Source: Caldilineaceae bacterium
GTDB taxonomy: Bacteria; Chloroflexota; Anaerolineae; Caldilineales; Caldilineaceae
Length of the DNA stretch: 64,000 bases
Reading direction: 5' to 3'
Assembly (NCBI GenBank): GCA_022821545.1
Contig: JAJEDJ010000057.1
Span: 1 to 64,000, forward strand
Numbering within the stretch: the stretch's first letter is position 1; each line of letters opens with the position of its first letter. Of the stretch, positions 42,482 to 51,143 are shown one piece after another. The notes beneath the pieces are model-generated. The model saw nothing but the letters and a program-made list of their open reading frames with translations. It was not told where the DNA came from and did not search any database. The translations under genes and the position numbers were made by a program.

Positions 42482-43516
42482 ATGACCCAGGATACCATCC
42501 GCGTCGGCGTTGTCGGCGCAGGCGCCAACACGCGTGACCGGCATATTCCCGGCCTGCAGGCGATTGAAGGCGTCGAGATCGTCGCGGTCTGCAATCGCAG
42601 CATGGAGTCGGGCGAGCGGGTCGCGAAGCGGTTCGGCATCGAGCGGGTCTGCACGAACTGGCAGGATGTCGTGCAGGCCGAGGACGTAGACGCAGTTGTG
42701 ATCGGCACGTGGCCGTACATGCACCGTCTCCTTACGGTCGCCGCGCTGGAGGCGGATAAGCACGTAATGTGCGAGGCCCGCATGGCGATGAACGCGTCGG
42801 AGGCCCACTGCATGTACAACGCGCTGCGCAGCCGCCCCCATCTGGTGGCGCAGATCGTGCCCTCACCCTTCAGCCTGCGCGTCGACCGGACGATCCAGCG
42901 GCTGATCCGCGACGGCTGGCTGGGTGATGTGCTGGTGGTGGACGTCCGCGCCGGCGGCGCCTTCATCGACAAGGACGTTGAGATGCACTGGCGGCACAAT
43001 ATGGACTACAGCGGGCTGAACGTGATGACGATGGGCATCTGGTATGAAGCGATGATGCGCTGGGTCGGCGAGGCCACCAGCGTTGTCGCCAAGGGGAAGA
43101 CCTTCACGCCCGTGCGCCAGGATGAACAGGGCCGCATGATGGGCGTACGCATCCCCGATCATATCGATATCATCGCCGACCTGGCTGGCGGCGGGCAGGC
43201 CCACATTCAGGTCAGCAACGTGACAGGATTCGGTGATCCGCCCTCGGCGGCCATCTATGGCAGTGAGGGCACACTGCATTTCAGCGGCGATGTCCTGACC
43301 GGCGGACAGCGCGGCGACAGCGGCCTCAGCGAAATCGAAGTGCCAGCCCACGAGGCGGGAGGATGGCGCGTGGAGGAGGAGTTCATCAGCGCGATCCGCG
43401 GGCACGAGATGATCACCCATACCGATTTCGCCACCGGCGTGAAGTACATGGAGTTCACCGAGGCGGTCCATCGCAGCCGGCGCAGCGGGAAGACGGTGAA
43501 CCTGCCGCTGCTGTAG
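42482..43516 (+). CDS. Gfo/Idh/MocA family oxidoreductase
   Basis: A 344-residue NAD(P)-dependent sugar oxidoreductase. Rossmann motif VGVVGAGANTRDRHIPGLQA (residues 8-27), then VCNRSMESGERVAKRFG, and DKHVMCEARMAMN, the equivalent of the EKP motif with E-A replacing K-P. The C-terminal domain holds GEATSVVAKGKTF. The changed EKP lysine suggests altered substrate handling. Start with GGAGGAA. It heads a likely operon with the mutarotase and hydrolase genes, so a sugar acid or deoxysugar is the probable substrate. Confidence 0.88.
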   Translation: MTQDTIRVGVVGAGANTRDRHIPGLQAIEGVEIVAVCNRSMESGERVAKRFGIERVCTNWQDVVQAEDVDAVVIGTWPYMHRLLTVAALEADKHVMCEARMAMNASEAHCMYNALRSRPHLVAQIVPSPFSLRVDRTIQRLIRDGWLGDVLVVDVRAGGAFIDKDVEMHWRHNMDYSGLNVMTMGIWYEAMMRWVGEATSVVAKGKTFTPVRQDEQGRMMGVRIPDHIDIIADLAGGGQAHIQVSNVTGFGDPPSAAIYGSEGTLHFSGDVLTGGQRGDSGLSEIEVPAHEAGGWRVEEEFISAIRGHEMITHTDFATGVKYMEFTEAVHRSRRSGKTVNLPLL

Positions 43517-43584
43517 AGGCAGTGGCCCGGAGAGCGCCCCGCAACTGACCACTTGTCACTGGCCACCAAAACAGGGGGAGACCG

Positions 43585-43908
43585 ATGAAACGATACGGAA
43601 TGGTCATTCGCGTCAGGCCGGAGTTGGAGGACGCTTACGTGCATCTGCACGCCAACACCTGGCCGGAAGTCCTCCGGAAAATCAGCGACTGCAATATGCG
43701 CAACTACACGATCTTCATGCGTGACGGCTATCTGTTCGCCTACTACGAGTATGTGGGGGACCACTACGAGGCCGATATGGCGAAGATGGCGGCCGACCCG
43801 GTTACACAGGCGTGGTGGAAGCTGACCGACCCCTGCCAGGAGCCGGTTGAGAGCGCGGCCAAGGGCGAGCGCTGGGCGGAGATGGAGGAGGTATTCCATC
43901 ATGACTGA
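43585..43908 (+). CDS. rhaM: L-rhamnose mutarotase
   Basis: A 107-residue protein of the RhaM family (length about 104). KRYGMVIRVRPELEDAYVHL, HANTWPEVLRKISDCNMRNY and FAYYEYVGDHYEADMAKMAA cover the active-site His and Tyr residues; WWKLTDPCQEP is the conserved C-terminal block. It interconverts the alpha and beta anomers of L-rhamnose or a close relative such as L-fucose. It overlaps the next gene by 8 bp. Confidence 0.9.
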   Translation: MKRYGMVIRVRPELEDAYVHLHANTWPEVLRKISDCNMRNYTIFMRDGYLFAYYEYVGDHYEADMAKMAADPVTQAWWKLTDPCQEPVESAAKGERWAEMEEVFHHD

Positions 43909-44770
43909 GCGCAGGCGCTATGTGGATACCCACGTGCATTTCTGGGACAGTTCGGTGATCGACTATCCGTGGCTGGAAGGGGCGTCGGCTATCGCCCATC
44001 CCCATCTGCCGGCCGACCTGGAACGGGCGCGCGCCGGTGTTTCGCTGGAGCTGGCCGCGATCGTCTTCGAGGAAGCCGACTGTCTGCCGGCGCACGCGCT
44101 GCGGGAGGCGCAGTGGGTCACCGAACTGGCGCAGTCGGAGCCGCGCATTCGGGGCATCGTCGCCAGCGCGCCCTTGCAGAAAGGTGAGGGTGCCCGCCCC
44201 CTTCTGCAGGCGCTGTCCGAACTGCCGCTGGTCAAGGGCATTCGCCGCCTCATCCAGGACGAGCCGCTGGGCTTTTGCAAAGCGCCGGAGTTTGTGCGCG
44301 GCGTGCAGCTGCTGCCCGAGTACGGCTTCAGTTTCGACCTGTGCATCTACCATCCACAGATGGGGGATGTGCTGGAACTGGTGGCGCAGTGCCCGGATGT
44401 CTCCTTCCTGCTTGATCATATCGGAAAGCCGGGTATCGCGGCCGGCATCATGCAGCCGTGGAAGGACCAGCTGCGCGAGCTGGCCAGCCGGCCGGACATT
44501 CACTGCAAGCTCTCCGGCGTGACCACGGAGGCGGACCACGAGAACTGGAACCGGGATGAGCTGCGGCCATACATCGAGCACGTGCTGGACTGTTTCGGCC
44601 CGGACCGGGTGGTCTTCGGCTCCGACTGGCCGGTGGTCGACATGGCCGCGGACTATGTCACCTGGTTTGACATAGTTCAGGACAGTATCAGCCACCTGAG
44701 CGCGGAGGACCAGCAGAAGATCATGCACGACAACGGCGCGCGCTTTTACCGGCTGAACGGCAGTGATTAG
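43901..44770 (+). CDS. amidohydrolase family protein, L-fuconolactonase-like
   Basis: 289 residues from ATG 43901, with GGAGGAGG upstream. Amidohydrolase-2 fold: VDTHVHFWD at the N-terminus (metal-binding His pair), IRRLIQDEPLGFC, FLLDHIGKPGI, HCKLSGVTTEAD and the C-terminal VVFGSDWPVVDM. This set is typical of L-fuconolactone and L-rhamnono-lactone hydrolases in the non-phosphorylated deoxysugar pathways. Coupling to rhaM and to an oxidoreductase supports a lactone-opening step after sugar oxidation. Confidence 0.87.
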   Translation: MTERRRYVDTHVHFWDSSVIDYPWLEGASAIAHPHLPADLERARAGVSLELAAIVFEEADCLPAHALREAQWVTELAQSEPRIRGIVASAPLQKGEGARPLLQALSELPLVKGIRRLIQDEPLGFCKAPEFVRGVQLLPEYGFSFDLCIYHPQMGDVLELVAQCPDVSFLLDHIGKPGIAAGIMQPWKDQLRELASRPDIHCKLSGVTTEADHENWNRDELRPYIEHVLDCFGPDRVVFGSDWPVVDMAADYVTWFDIVQDSISHLSAEDQQKIMHDNGARFYRLNGSD

Positions 44771-44867
44771 GAATCTGTGGCGAGTTGTCGGTGCATCCTT
44801 GCGTACGGTGGGGCGCAGCCATAAGAGATTTGAGATATTAACTTAGCGATAGTGGGAGGAGCGATGC

Positions 44868-46028
44868 ATGCCCTATACACCTGAACCGGAAAATAAATTC
44901 AGCTTTGGTCTTTGGACCGTCGGCAACATTGGACGCGACCCGTTCGGCGACCCTGTGCGGGAGGTGCGCTCGCCGGTGCAGCTGGTCCAACTGCTGGGGG
45001 AGGTGGGCGCGTGGGGCGTCAACTTCCATGACAACGACCTGGTGCCAATCGACGCGACCCCGGCAGAGCGCGACCGGATCGTGAGCGACTTCAAGAAGGC
45101 GTTGGACGCGAACGGCCTCGTCGTGCCGATGGCGACGACCAACCTCTTTACGCACCCGGCCTTTCGCGACGGAGCTTTCACCAGCAACGACCCGGAGGTG
45201 CGGGCCTATGCGCTGCAGAAGACGATGGCCGCCATCGACCTGGGAGTTGAGTGCGGCGCCAGCACATACGTCTTCTGGGGCGGGCGGGAAGGCACGGAGA
45301 CGGACGCCAGCAAGAGCCCTGCAGATACCGGTAAGTGGTTCCAGGAAGCGCTCAATTTCCTGTGTGAGTATGTGATGGACCAGGGGTATAATCTGCGCTT
45401 TGCGCTGGAGCCGAAGCCGAACGAGCCCCGCGGCGACATCTATTTGGCGACGGTCGGCCACATGCTGGCCTTTATCGAGACGCTCGACCACCCGGAGATG
45501 ATCGGCGTGAATCCAGAGGTGGCGCACGAGCACATGGCCGGCCTGAACTTCACGCATGCGGTGGCGCAGGCGTGGAATGCGGGCAAGCTCTTCCATATCG
45601 ACCTCAACGATCAGAATCTGGGCCGCTACGATCAGGACTTCCGCTTCGGCAGCCACAACATCAAGCAGGCGTTCTTCCTGGTCAAGTTCCTGGAAGACGT
45701 GGGCTACGACGGCCCGCGGCACTTTGACGCCCATGCCTACCGCTCGTCCGACTATGAGGACGTGAAGGCCTTCGCCAGCGGTTGTATGCGCACCTACCTG
45801 ATCCTGAAGGAAAAGGCGGAGCAGCTGCGAGAGCACAAGCAGATCCAGGAGCTGCTGGCCCAGATTTCGGCTGACGACGGCTCGATGGACGGTTTCAGAG
45901 GCAAGTACTCTTCGCAGAAGGCGGCCAGCCTCAAGGCGCATCCTTTTGACCGCGACGAGTTGGGCCGCCGCGGCAAGCCCTATGAACAGTTGGACCAACT
46001 GGTGGTTGAACTGTTGCTCGGAGTATGA
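44868..46028 (+). CDS. xylA: xylose isomerase
   Basis: 386 residues, matching the short class I enzymes (Actinobacteria-like). Active-site residues: GVNFHDNDLVP (catalytic His and Asp), TTNLFTHPAF, VFWGGREGTE, ALEPKPNEPRGD (metal Glu), NPEVAHEHMAGLNF, FHIDLNDQ and HFDAHAYRSS. It converts D-xylose to D-xylulose. GGGAGGA precedes ATG 44868. It lies just upstream of xylB, forming a complete route to xylulose 5-phosphate. Confidence 0.96.
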   Translation: MPYTPEPENKFSFGLWTVGNIGRDPFGDPVREVRSPVQLVQLLGEVGAWGVNFHDNDLVPIDATPAERDRIVSDFKKALDANGLVVPMATTNLFTHPAFRDGAFTSNDPEVRAYALQKTMAAIDLGVECGASTYVFWGGREGTETDASKSPADTGKWFQEALNFLCEYVMDQGYNLRFALEPKPNEPRGDIYLATVGHMLAFIETLDHPEMIGVNPEVAHEHMAGLNFTHAVAQAWNAGKLFHIDLNDQNLGRYDQDFRFGSHNIKQAFFLVKFLEDVGYDGPRHFDAHAYRSSDYEDVKAFASGCMRTYLILKEKAEQLREHKQIQELLAQISADDGSMDGFRGKYSSQKAASLKAHPFDRDELGRRGKPYEQLDQLVVELLLGV

Positions 46029-46075
46029 ACTGCAAGTCTCTTCTCCCCGGTTTTCGGTAACGCCATCGTCCCTGG

Positions 46076-46113
46076 CAGTTCACTGAAAACTAAGAACTGA
46101 CTACTGAAAACTA
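46076..46113. repeat. degenerate ACTGAAAACT repeats before xylB
   Basis: GCAGTTCACTGAAAACTAAG and GAACTGACTACTGAAAACTA form a run of heptamer-like units (ACTGAAA, AGAACTG). It ends about 20 bp before the xylB start. Similar units occur upstream of several other genes. Confidence 0.7.
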
Positions 46114-46134
46114 CAAGAAAAAGGGCGCGGGAAA

Positions 46135-47634
46135 ATGTATCTGATCGGCATCGACTCTTCCACCACGGCCACCAAGTCTCTGATCATCGACGCGGACGGC
46201 GAAATCGTCGCTGTGGGCGCGGCTGAGTACCCGTTCGAGACGCCCCAGCCGCTGTGGAGCGAACAGCACCCTGACCTGTGGTGGGACGGTACTGTGTCGA
46301 GCATGCGCGCGGCGCTGGACCAGTCCGGCATCGATCCGGCGGAGGTCGGCGCGGTCGGTGTGAGCGGGCAGATGCACGGGCTGGTGCTGTTGGACGAGGA
46401 CGGCGTGCCGTTGCGGCCGTCTATCCTGTGGAACGATCAGCGCACCGGCAAACAGTGCGATGACATGCGCCTGTGGCTGGGCAAGGAAAACCTGGTGCGC
46501 ATCACGGGCAACGATGCCCTGGCCGGCTTCACCGCGCCCAAGATACTATGGGTGAAGGAGAACGAGCCGGAGGTCTACAGCCGCGTCCGTCGGATCCTGC
46601 TGCCCAAGGACTACGTTCGCTACAAGCTGACCGGCGACTTCGCCACCGACAAGGCGGGCGCCGGCGGCACGTCGTTGCTTGAGCTGGCGACGCGGGACTG
46701 GTCGCCTACGGTTCTGGCCGCGCTTGAGATCTCCCCCGATTTCCTGCCGCCAACCCACGAGGGCACGCAGGTGACAGGTGTCATCTCGGCGGAGGCGGCG
46801 GAGGCCACGGGGCTGCGCGCGGGTACGCCGGTGGTCGGGGGCGGGGGCGATCAGTCGGCACAGGCGGTTGGCGTGGGCGCGATCGAGGAGGGGATCGTCG
46901 CGCTGACGCTGGGCACCTCCGGCGTCGTCTTCGCCACCGCGAACGAGCCTTTCTACGAGCCGGAGGGACGCCTGCACGCGTTCCCCCACGCGCTGCCGGA
47001 CAAGTGGCATCTGATGGGGGTGATGCTTTCGGCGGCGGGCAGCCTGCGCTGGCACCGGGATACGCTGGCGCCCGGCGTGGAGTTTGACGACCTGGTGACC
47101 CCGGCTGCGGACGTGCCCATTGGCAGTGAAGGGCTACTCTTTCTGCCCTATCTAACGGGAGAACGCACGCCCCACCCGGACCCCTTCGCCCGCGGCGCTT
47201 TCGTCGGGCTGACGGTCCGCCACGGGCTGCCCCACATGACGCGGGCGGTTCTGGAAGGTGTGGCCTTTGGCCTGCGCGACAGCTTCACGCTGATGCAGGG
47301 CGTCGGCCTGGGCGAAATCCGTCAGGTACGGGTGAGCGGCGGCGGCGCGCGCAGCGCGCTGTGGCGGCAGATCCTGGCGGATGTGCTGGGCAGCGAACTG
47401 GTTACGGTCAATACCACGGAAGGCGCGGCCTACGGCGCGGCGCTGCTGGCCGGTGTGGGCGCGGGCGTCTGGGCTGATGGCGAGAGCGCGTGCGCGGCGA
47501 CAATTCGCGTCACCGGCTCCACAACGCCCAACGCCGACGCCATTGCCGCCTACGACAACCTCTACGAACTCTACCAGGGCCTCTACCCGGCGCTGCGAGC
47601 GACGTTCGACGGCGTGCGCCAGAGCGAGGATTGA
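46135..47634 (+). CDS. xylB: xylulokinase
   Basis: A 499-residue FGGY-family kinase. IGIDSSTTATKSLIID (phosphate loop), GVSGQMHGLVLLDEDGVPLRPSILWNDQRT (substrate-binding block with the catalytic Asp downstream), GGGGDQSAQAVGVGAIEEG and LTLGTSGVV (ATP binding) and VSGGGARSALWRQI are all present. It phosphorylates D-xylulose to xylulose 5-phosphate for the pentose phosphate pathway. Full length; 106 bp after xylA. Confidence 0.95.
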   Translation: MYLIGIDSSTTATKSLIIDADGEIVAVGAAEYPFETPQPLWSEQHPDLWWDGTVSSMRAALDQSGIDPAEVGAVGVSGQMHGLVLLDEDGVPLRPSILWNDQRTGKQCDDMRLWLGKENLVRITGNDALAGFTAPKILWVKENEPEVYSRVRRILLPKDYVRYKLTGDFATDKAGAGGTSLLELATRDWSPTVLAALEISPDFLPPTHEGTQVTGVISAEAAEATGLRAGTPVVGGGGDQSAQAVGVGAIEEGIVALTLGTSGVVFATANEPFYEPEGRLHAFPHALPDKWHLMGVMLSAAGSLRWHRDTLAPGVEFDDLVTPAADVPIGSEGLLFLPYLTGERTPHPDPFARGAFVGLTVRHGLPHMTRAVLEGVAFGLRDSFTLMQGVGLGEIRQVRVSGGGARSALWRQILADVLGSELVTVNTTEGAAYGAALLAGVGAGVWADGESACAATIRVTGSTTPNADAIAAYDNLYELYQGLYPALRATFDGVRQSED

Positions 47635-47639
47635 GAACA

Positions 47640-47703
47640 GAGGAACGGGGAGTGCGGAGTGAGCGTAGTTCTCTCTTTCCTCTCTCCTCTTCACTCTCTT
47701 CTC
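47640..47703. repeat. dispersed purine/pyrimidine-rich repeat between xylB and the MFS gene
   Basis: GGGGAGTGCGGAGTGAGC is followed by a C/T-rich stretch containing CCTCTCTCCTCTTCACTC: the same asymmetric motif family as at 12266 and 51092. Confidence 0.6.
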
Positions 47704-47721
47704 ACAGTCTGAGGAAATCCT

Positions 47722-48930
47722 GTGCGCGCGCAGCTATTCTACGCTGTCTACGTTCCCACCTTCATTCTTTCCTTCTGCCAGGGGATGCTGGCGCTGCTGC
47801 TGCCGGTATACGTGATCGACCTGGGGCTGTCCTTCAGCCTGATCGGCATTGTGCTGGGCAGTTACGGCATCGGTACGCTGATCGGAGACCTGCCCGCGGG
47901 CGTTGTCCAGGACCGTATCGACAACCGCCTTTCAATGATAATCGGTATCTGCGTGATGGGGCTGGGGATGCTGGCCCTGAGCTTGTCGATGCGCTTCATC
48001 ACGCTGGTGATGTGCGGGATTTCGATCGGCGCGGGCGCTGCGTTGTGGAACGTCTCCCGCCACGCATACCTGGCCAATAACACGCTCAACACCAGTCGCG
48101 GGCGGGCCATTTCGATCTTTGGCGGCGTCAACCGCATCGGCATGTTCGCCGGCCCGATTACAGGAGGTTATCTCAGCGCTCAGGCGGGTATGCATACCGC
48201 CTTTGCCTTCTGCGGCGTTTTCGCCCTGCTGGCGCTGATCTTTCCACTTTTGTTTGTACACGACAGCCTGGCCGAACTGCCGTCCGGACAGCAGACGTCG
48301 ATGGCCGGTTCCTACAAGCGTATGCTCATCTATCTGCGCCGCAATGTGTGGATATTGACGCCGGCGGGATTCGGCATGATCTGCGCGCAGACGATCCGCG
48401 CCGGACGGCAGAGCATCATCCCGCTCTACGCGGCGTCTATACTGGGCCTGGACGTAGAGCGCATCGGTCTGGTGATGGGCGTTGCCGCGGCGGTGGATAT
48501 GTCGATGTTCTATCCGGCCGGCTATGTGATGGACCGCTTCGGGCGCAAGTTCGCCTACGTGCCTTCGTTCCTGTTGCAGGCGCTGGGCATGGCCCTGATT
48601 CCACTGACAGGTTCATTTGCGGCTCTGCTGGCGGTCACGTCGCTGATCGGTTTCGGCAACGGGCTTGGCTCGGGGACGATGCTGACATTGGGCGCCGACC
48701 TGGCGCCGCCGAAGGGTGAGGGCATGGGCGCGTTTCTGGGGCTGTGGCGGCTGATAGGCGACACCGGGCACACCGGCGCCCCCATAATCGTCGGCACCAT
48801 TGCCGACGCGCTGAGTCTGGCGCCGTCGATCTACGTCATCGCCGTCATCGGGTTGGGGGCGGGCGCGACGTTGGGCCTGTTCGTGCCGGAGACGCTGAAG
48901 AAGCCCGAATCGGTGGGCGCCGAACACTGA
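47722..48930 (+). CDS. MFS transporter
   Basis: 402 residues from GTG 47722 with GAGGAA 9 bp before. Twelve membrane segments. Loop signatures are GDLPAGVVQDRIDNR (segments 2-3) and YVMDRFGRKFAYVPSFLLQA (segments 8-9). The first segment starts at once (LFYAVYVPTFILSFCQGML). It differs from the pair at 36285/37624. Placement after xylAB suggests a sugar or by-product transporter, but the substrate is unknown. Confidence 0.88.
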   Translation: MRAQLFYAVYVPTFILSFCQGMLALLLPVYVIDLGLSFSLIGIVLGSYGIGTLIGDLPAGVVQDRIDNRLSMIIGICVMGLGMLALSLSMRFITLVMCGISIGAGAALWNVSRHAYLANNTLNTSRGRAISIFGGVNRIGMFAGPITGGYLSAQAGMHTAFAFCGVFALLALIFPLLFVHDSLAELPSGQQTSMAGSYKRMLIYLRRNVWILTPAGFGMICAQTIRAGRQSIIPLYAASILGLDVERIGLVMGVAAAVDMSMFYPAGYVMDRFGRKFAYVPSFLLQALGMALIPLTGSFAALLAVTSLIGFGNGLGSGTMLTLGADLAPPKGEGMGAFLGLWRLIGDTGHTGAPIIVGTIADALSLAPSIYVIAVIGLGAGATLGLFVPETLKKPESVGAEH

Positions 48931-49088
48931 GCCGACCGCGTCCAGACTTAATCCCTCGCAACATTCATATCGAAATCCGTCGCTGCCGAATCCTTTTGCG
49001 CAGCGTCGATTTTCCCATTCACCACTTTCTGGAGCAACCGATTGGTGTGCAATAGGCAGCCTATTCGTGAATGCGAAATTGTCTTCTA

Positions 49089-49224
49089 CTACGACCCAAG
49101 TACGTCATCCACCTCCAACGTGAACCCATCCAGCCGAGGGTGATGTCAGTGTGTCGCCCTCTCCGAACGTGCCGATGACCTCGTATCCGTCGTCACCTGG
49201 CGGCAGGATGGTGATGGCGTCGGC
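49089..49224 (-). pseudogene. C-terminal fragment of a Uma2-like endonuclease, frameshifted
   Basis: On the minus strand, right after the permease stop, the frame reads ITILPPGDDGYEVIGTFGEG, then DTLTSP. After a one-base shift it continues LDGFTLEVDDVLGS and stops at 49089-49091. G(Y)xxVGxxxxGDxLxSPxLxGFxLxVDDxF is the tail of Uma2 (DUF820) nucleases common in Cyanobacteria and Chloroflexota. The rest of the gene is absent. Confidence 0.5.
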
Positions 49225-49225
49225 G

Positions 49226-50077
49226 TCACCCCTTGACCGCGCCGCCGGTCAGACCGGCGACGACGAAGCGCTGGCCCAGGAAATATAGCACGACCGCGGG
49301 GATCGCCATGAGCAGAGCGCCGGCGCTCAACTCGCCCCAGCGATAAACATCCAGTTGGATGAAGCTGGCCAGCCCGACCGGCATGGTCTGGGCGTTGGCC
49401 GTCTCGGTCAGGATGTAGGCATAGAGGAACTCGTTCCAGGCCAGGGTGAAGGCAAAGATGGCGGCGGCGGCGATGCCGGGCGACGCCAGCGGCAGGACGA
49501 TCCGCACCCAGGCCCCGACGCGCGTGCAGCCATCGATCATCGCGCACTCTTCCAGTTCGACCGGAATGTTGTGGAAGTAGCCGCGCAGCATCCAGACACA
49601 GAAGGGAACCGTGAAGCTGGAGTAGACCAGCATCAGGCCCAGTCGGCTGTCTATCAGCTTGAATGTGGCCATCACAACATAGAGGGGGATAAACAGCAGT
49701 ACGGGCGGCACAAGGTAGGCGAAGAACACGGCCATTCCCAGACGTTGCCGACCAGGAAATTTCAGCCGCGCCAGGGCCAAGCCGGCGAAGACCGCTATCA
49801 CGACCGACAGGAAGGTTGCGCCCAGCGAGACGGCCAGGCTGTTGAGCGTGAGCCTCTCAAACTGGAGAAAGGGTTGGGTGAACAGCCCTTTGTAGCTCAT
49901 GAGCGTAGGCTCGGTCGTCCAGAAGAGGGGGATGCGCACCGCCAGGTCTTTGGGATGTTTGAAAGAGGCCAGCGCGATCCAATAGGTTGGGAACAGGACC
50001 CAGGTGAGAATGAAGATCATCCAGAGCGCGCCGGCGATCACCTTGAAGCGGCGCTCCCATTTCAGTCCAAGCGTCAT
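49226..50077 (-). CDS. carbohydrate ABC transporter permease (MalG type)
   Basis: 283 residues with six membrane segments. The cytoplasmic EAA loop EECAMIDGCTRVGAWVRIVLPL (about residues 180-205) contacts the ATPase. FLQFERLTLNSLAVSLGATFLSVVIAVF is the conserved first core segment. It forms the inner-membrane channel with the permease encoded upstream, whose gene overlaps by 4 bp. No ATPase gene is adjacent; a shared MsmK/UgpC-type ATPase elsewhere is likely. Confidence 0.93.
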   Translation of the reverse strand: MTLGLKWERRFKVIAGALWMIFILTWVLFPTYWIALASFKHPKDLAVRIPLFWTTEPTLMSYKGLFTQPFLQFERLTLNSLAVSLGATFLSVVIAVFAGLALARLKFPGRQRLGMAVFFAYLVPPVLLFIPLYVVMATFKLIDSRLGLMLVYSSFTVPFCVWMLRGYFHNIPVELEECAMIDGCTRVGAWVRIVLPLASPGIAAAAIFAFTLAWNEFLYAYILTETANAQTMPVGLASFIQLDVYRWGELSAGALLMAIPAVVLYFLGQRFVVAGLTGGAVKG

Positions 50078-51033
50078 GCCTCGGTCTCCTCTCTGGAAGA
50101 GATAAAGTGGTTCAACAACAACACGAGAATGACCAAAACGGGAAAGGTCAGCACGGCATAGACGGCGCCCCTGCTCAGGTTTTTGGAACCGGCCACAAAG
50201 GCCTGTTGGTAGGCGGCGATGGGCAGGGTGGTTGTCGCTTCACCGGGTCCCCCCTGGGTCAGCAGCCAGATGACAGTGAACTGGTTGAAGGTCCAGATGG
50301 TGGACAGGGTAACGGCGACCATCAGAACGGGGAAGACAGCCGGCAGCGACACGTAGAGAAAGCGATGGATGATGCCGGCGCCGTCCACTTTGGCGGCGTC
50401 ATAGAGATCATCGGGGATCGGCGACAGGCCGGCCAGCAGTGTGATGGCGAAAAATGGAAAGCCTTGCCAGACGCCAACGATGATCGCCGACGGCATGGCG
50501 TATTCGACCTTTGCCAGCCACAGGATCGGCTTTTCGATCAGATGCGCCTTGATCAGAATGTAGTTGAGGACGTTGGTTGTGTCGTTGAAAAGAAAGCGCC
50601 AGGTGACAACGGCCGTCAGCGGCGGCAGCGCCCAAGGCAGCAGGACGGCCGCGCGCGCCAGCCCCCGCCCAGGCCAATTCTCATTCAGCACGAGCGCGGT
50701 CGCCATGCCAATACAGACCTTGATGGCGACCGAGACGACCGTGAAATAGATGGTGCGGCCCAAGGCGGGCCAGAAGTTGCCCTGCGACAGGACCGTGACA
50801 TAGTTCTCCAGACCGACGAAGGGCATATCCCTGACGGCCAGGAGCTTGGTATGCAGGCTGATCCAGATGGCATAGAGGGTCGGGTAGCCGATCAGGCCGA
50901 TGATGGTGGCCAGCGCGGGGATCATCAGGGCGATGCCCAGAACGGTCTCTGTCGGTAGGCGCAGGCGCGACTTGGGATCAGTCAGGCCCCGCGCTCCGCC
51001 GGGATCAGCGCGCTCTGCGCCTGCTTGCGTCAT
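50074..51033 (-). CDS. sugar ABC transporter permease (MalF/UgpA type)
   Basis: 319 residues, six membrane segments. EAA loop: YDAAKVDGAGIIHRFLYVSLPA (about residues 205-228), followed by VFPVLMVAVTLSTIWTFNQF and the WLLTQGGPGEATTTLPIAAY block typical of sugar importers. The first 25 residues are cytoplasmic and hydrophilic. It overlaps the downstream permease (ATGA). It lies 110 bp after the binding-protein gene, with a stem-loop in between. Confidence 0.93.
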   Translation of the reverse strand: MTQAGAERADPGGARGLTDPKSRLRLPTETVLGIALMIPALATIIGLIGYPTLYAIWISLHTKLLAVRDMPFVGLENYVTVLSQGNFWPALGRTIYFTVVSVAIKVCIGMATALVLNENWPGRGLARAAVLLPWALPPLTAVVTWRFLFNDTTNVLNYILIKAHLIEKPILWLAKVEYAMPSAIIVGVWQGFPFFAITLLAGLSPIPDDLYDAAKVDGAGIIHRFLYVSLPAVFPVLMVAVTLSTIWTFNQFTVIWLLTQGGPGEATTTLPIAAYQQAFVAGSKNLSRGAVYAVLTFPVLVILVLLLNHFISSREETEA

Positions 51034-51091
51034 AGCGTTGTCCTAATCGGTGGCGAGTGGTCAATAGTCGGACGAGGAGAGAGTGTAGAGA

Positions 51092-51124
51092 AGTGAGGAG
51101 GGAGAAAACCTCCCATTCCTCACT
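51092..51124. repeat. stem-loop between binding protein and permease genes
   Basis: AGTGAGGAGGGAG (51092-51104), loop AAAAC, CTCCCATTCCTCACT (51110-51124): a 13-bp stem with a 2-nt bulge. Placement between a solute-binding protein and its permease is where stabilising stem-loops raise the binding-protein mRNA level in other bacteria. It also belongs to the dispersed GTGAGGAG family. Confidence 0.55.
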
Positions 51125-51143
51125 CCTCATTTCTCGCAGTTTA

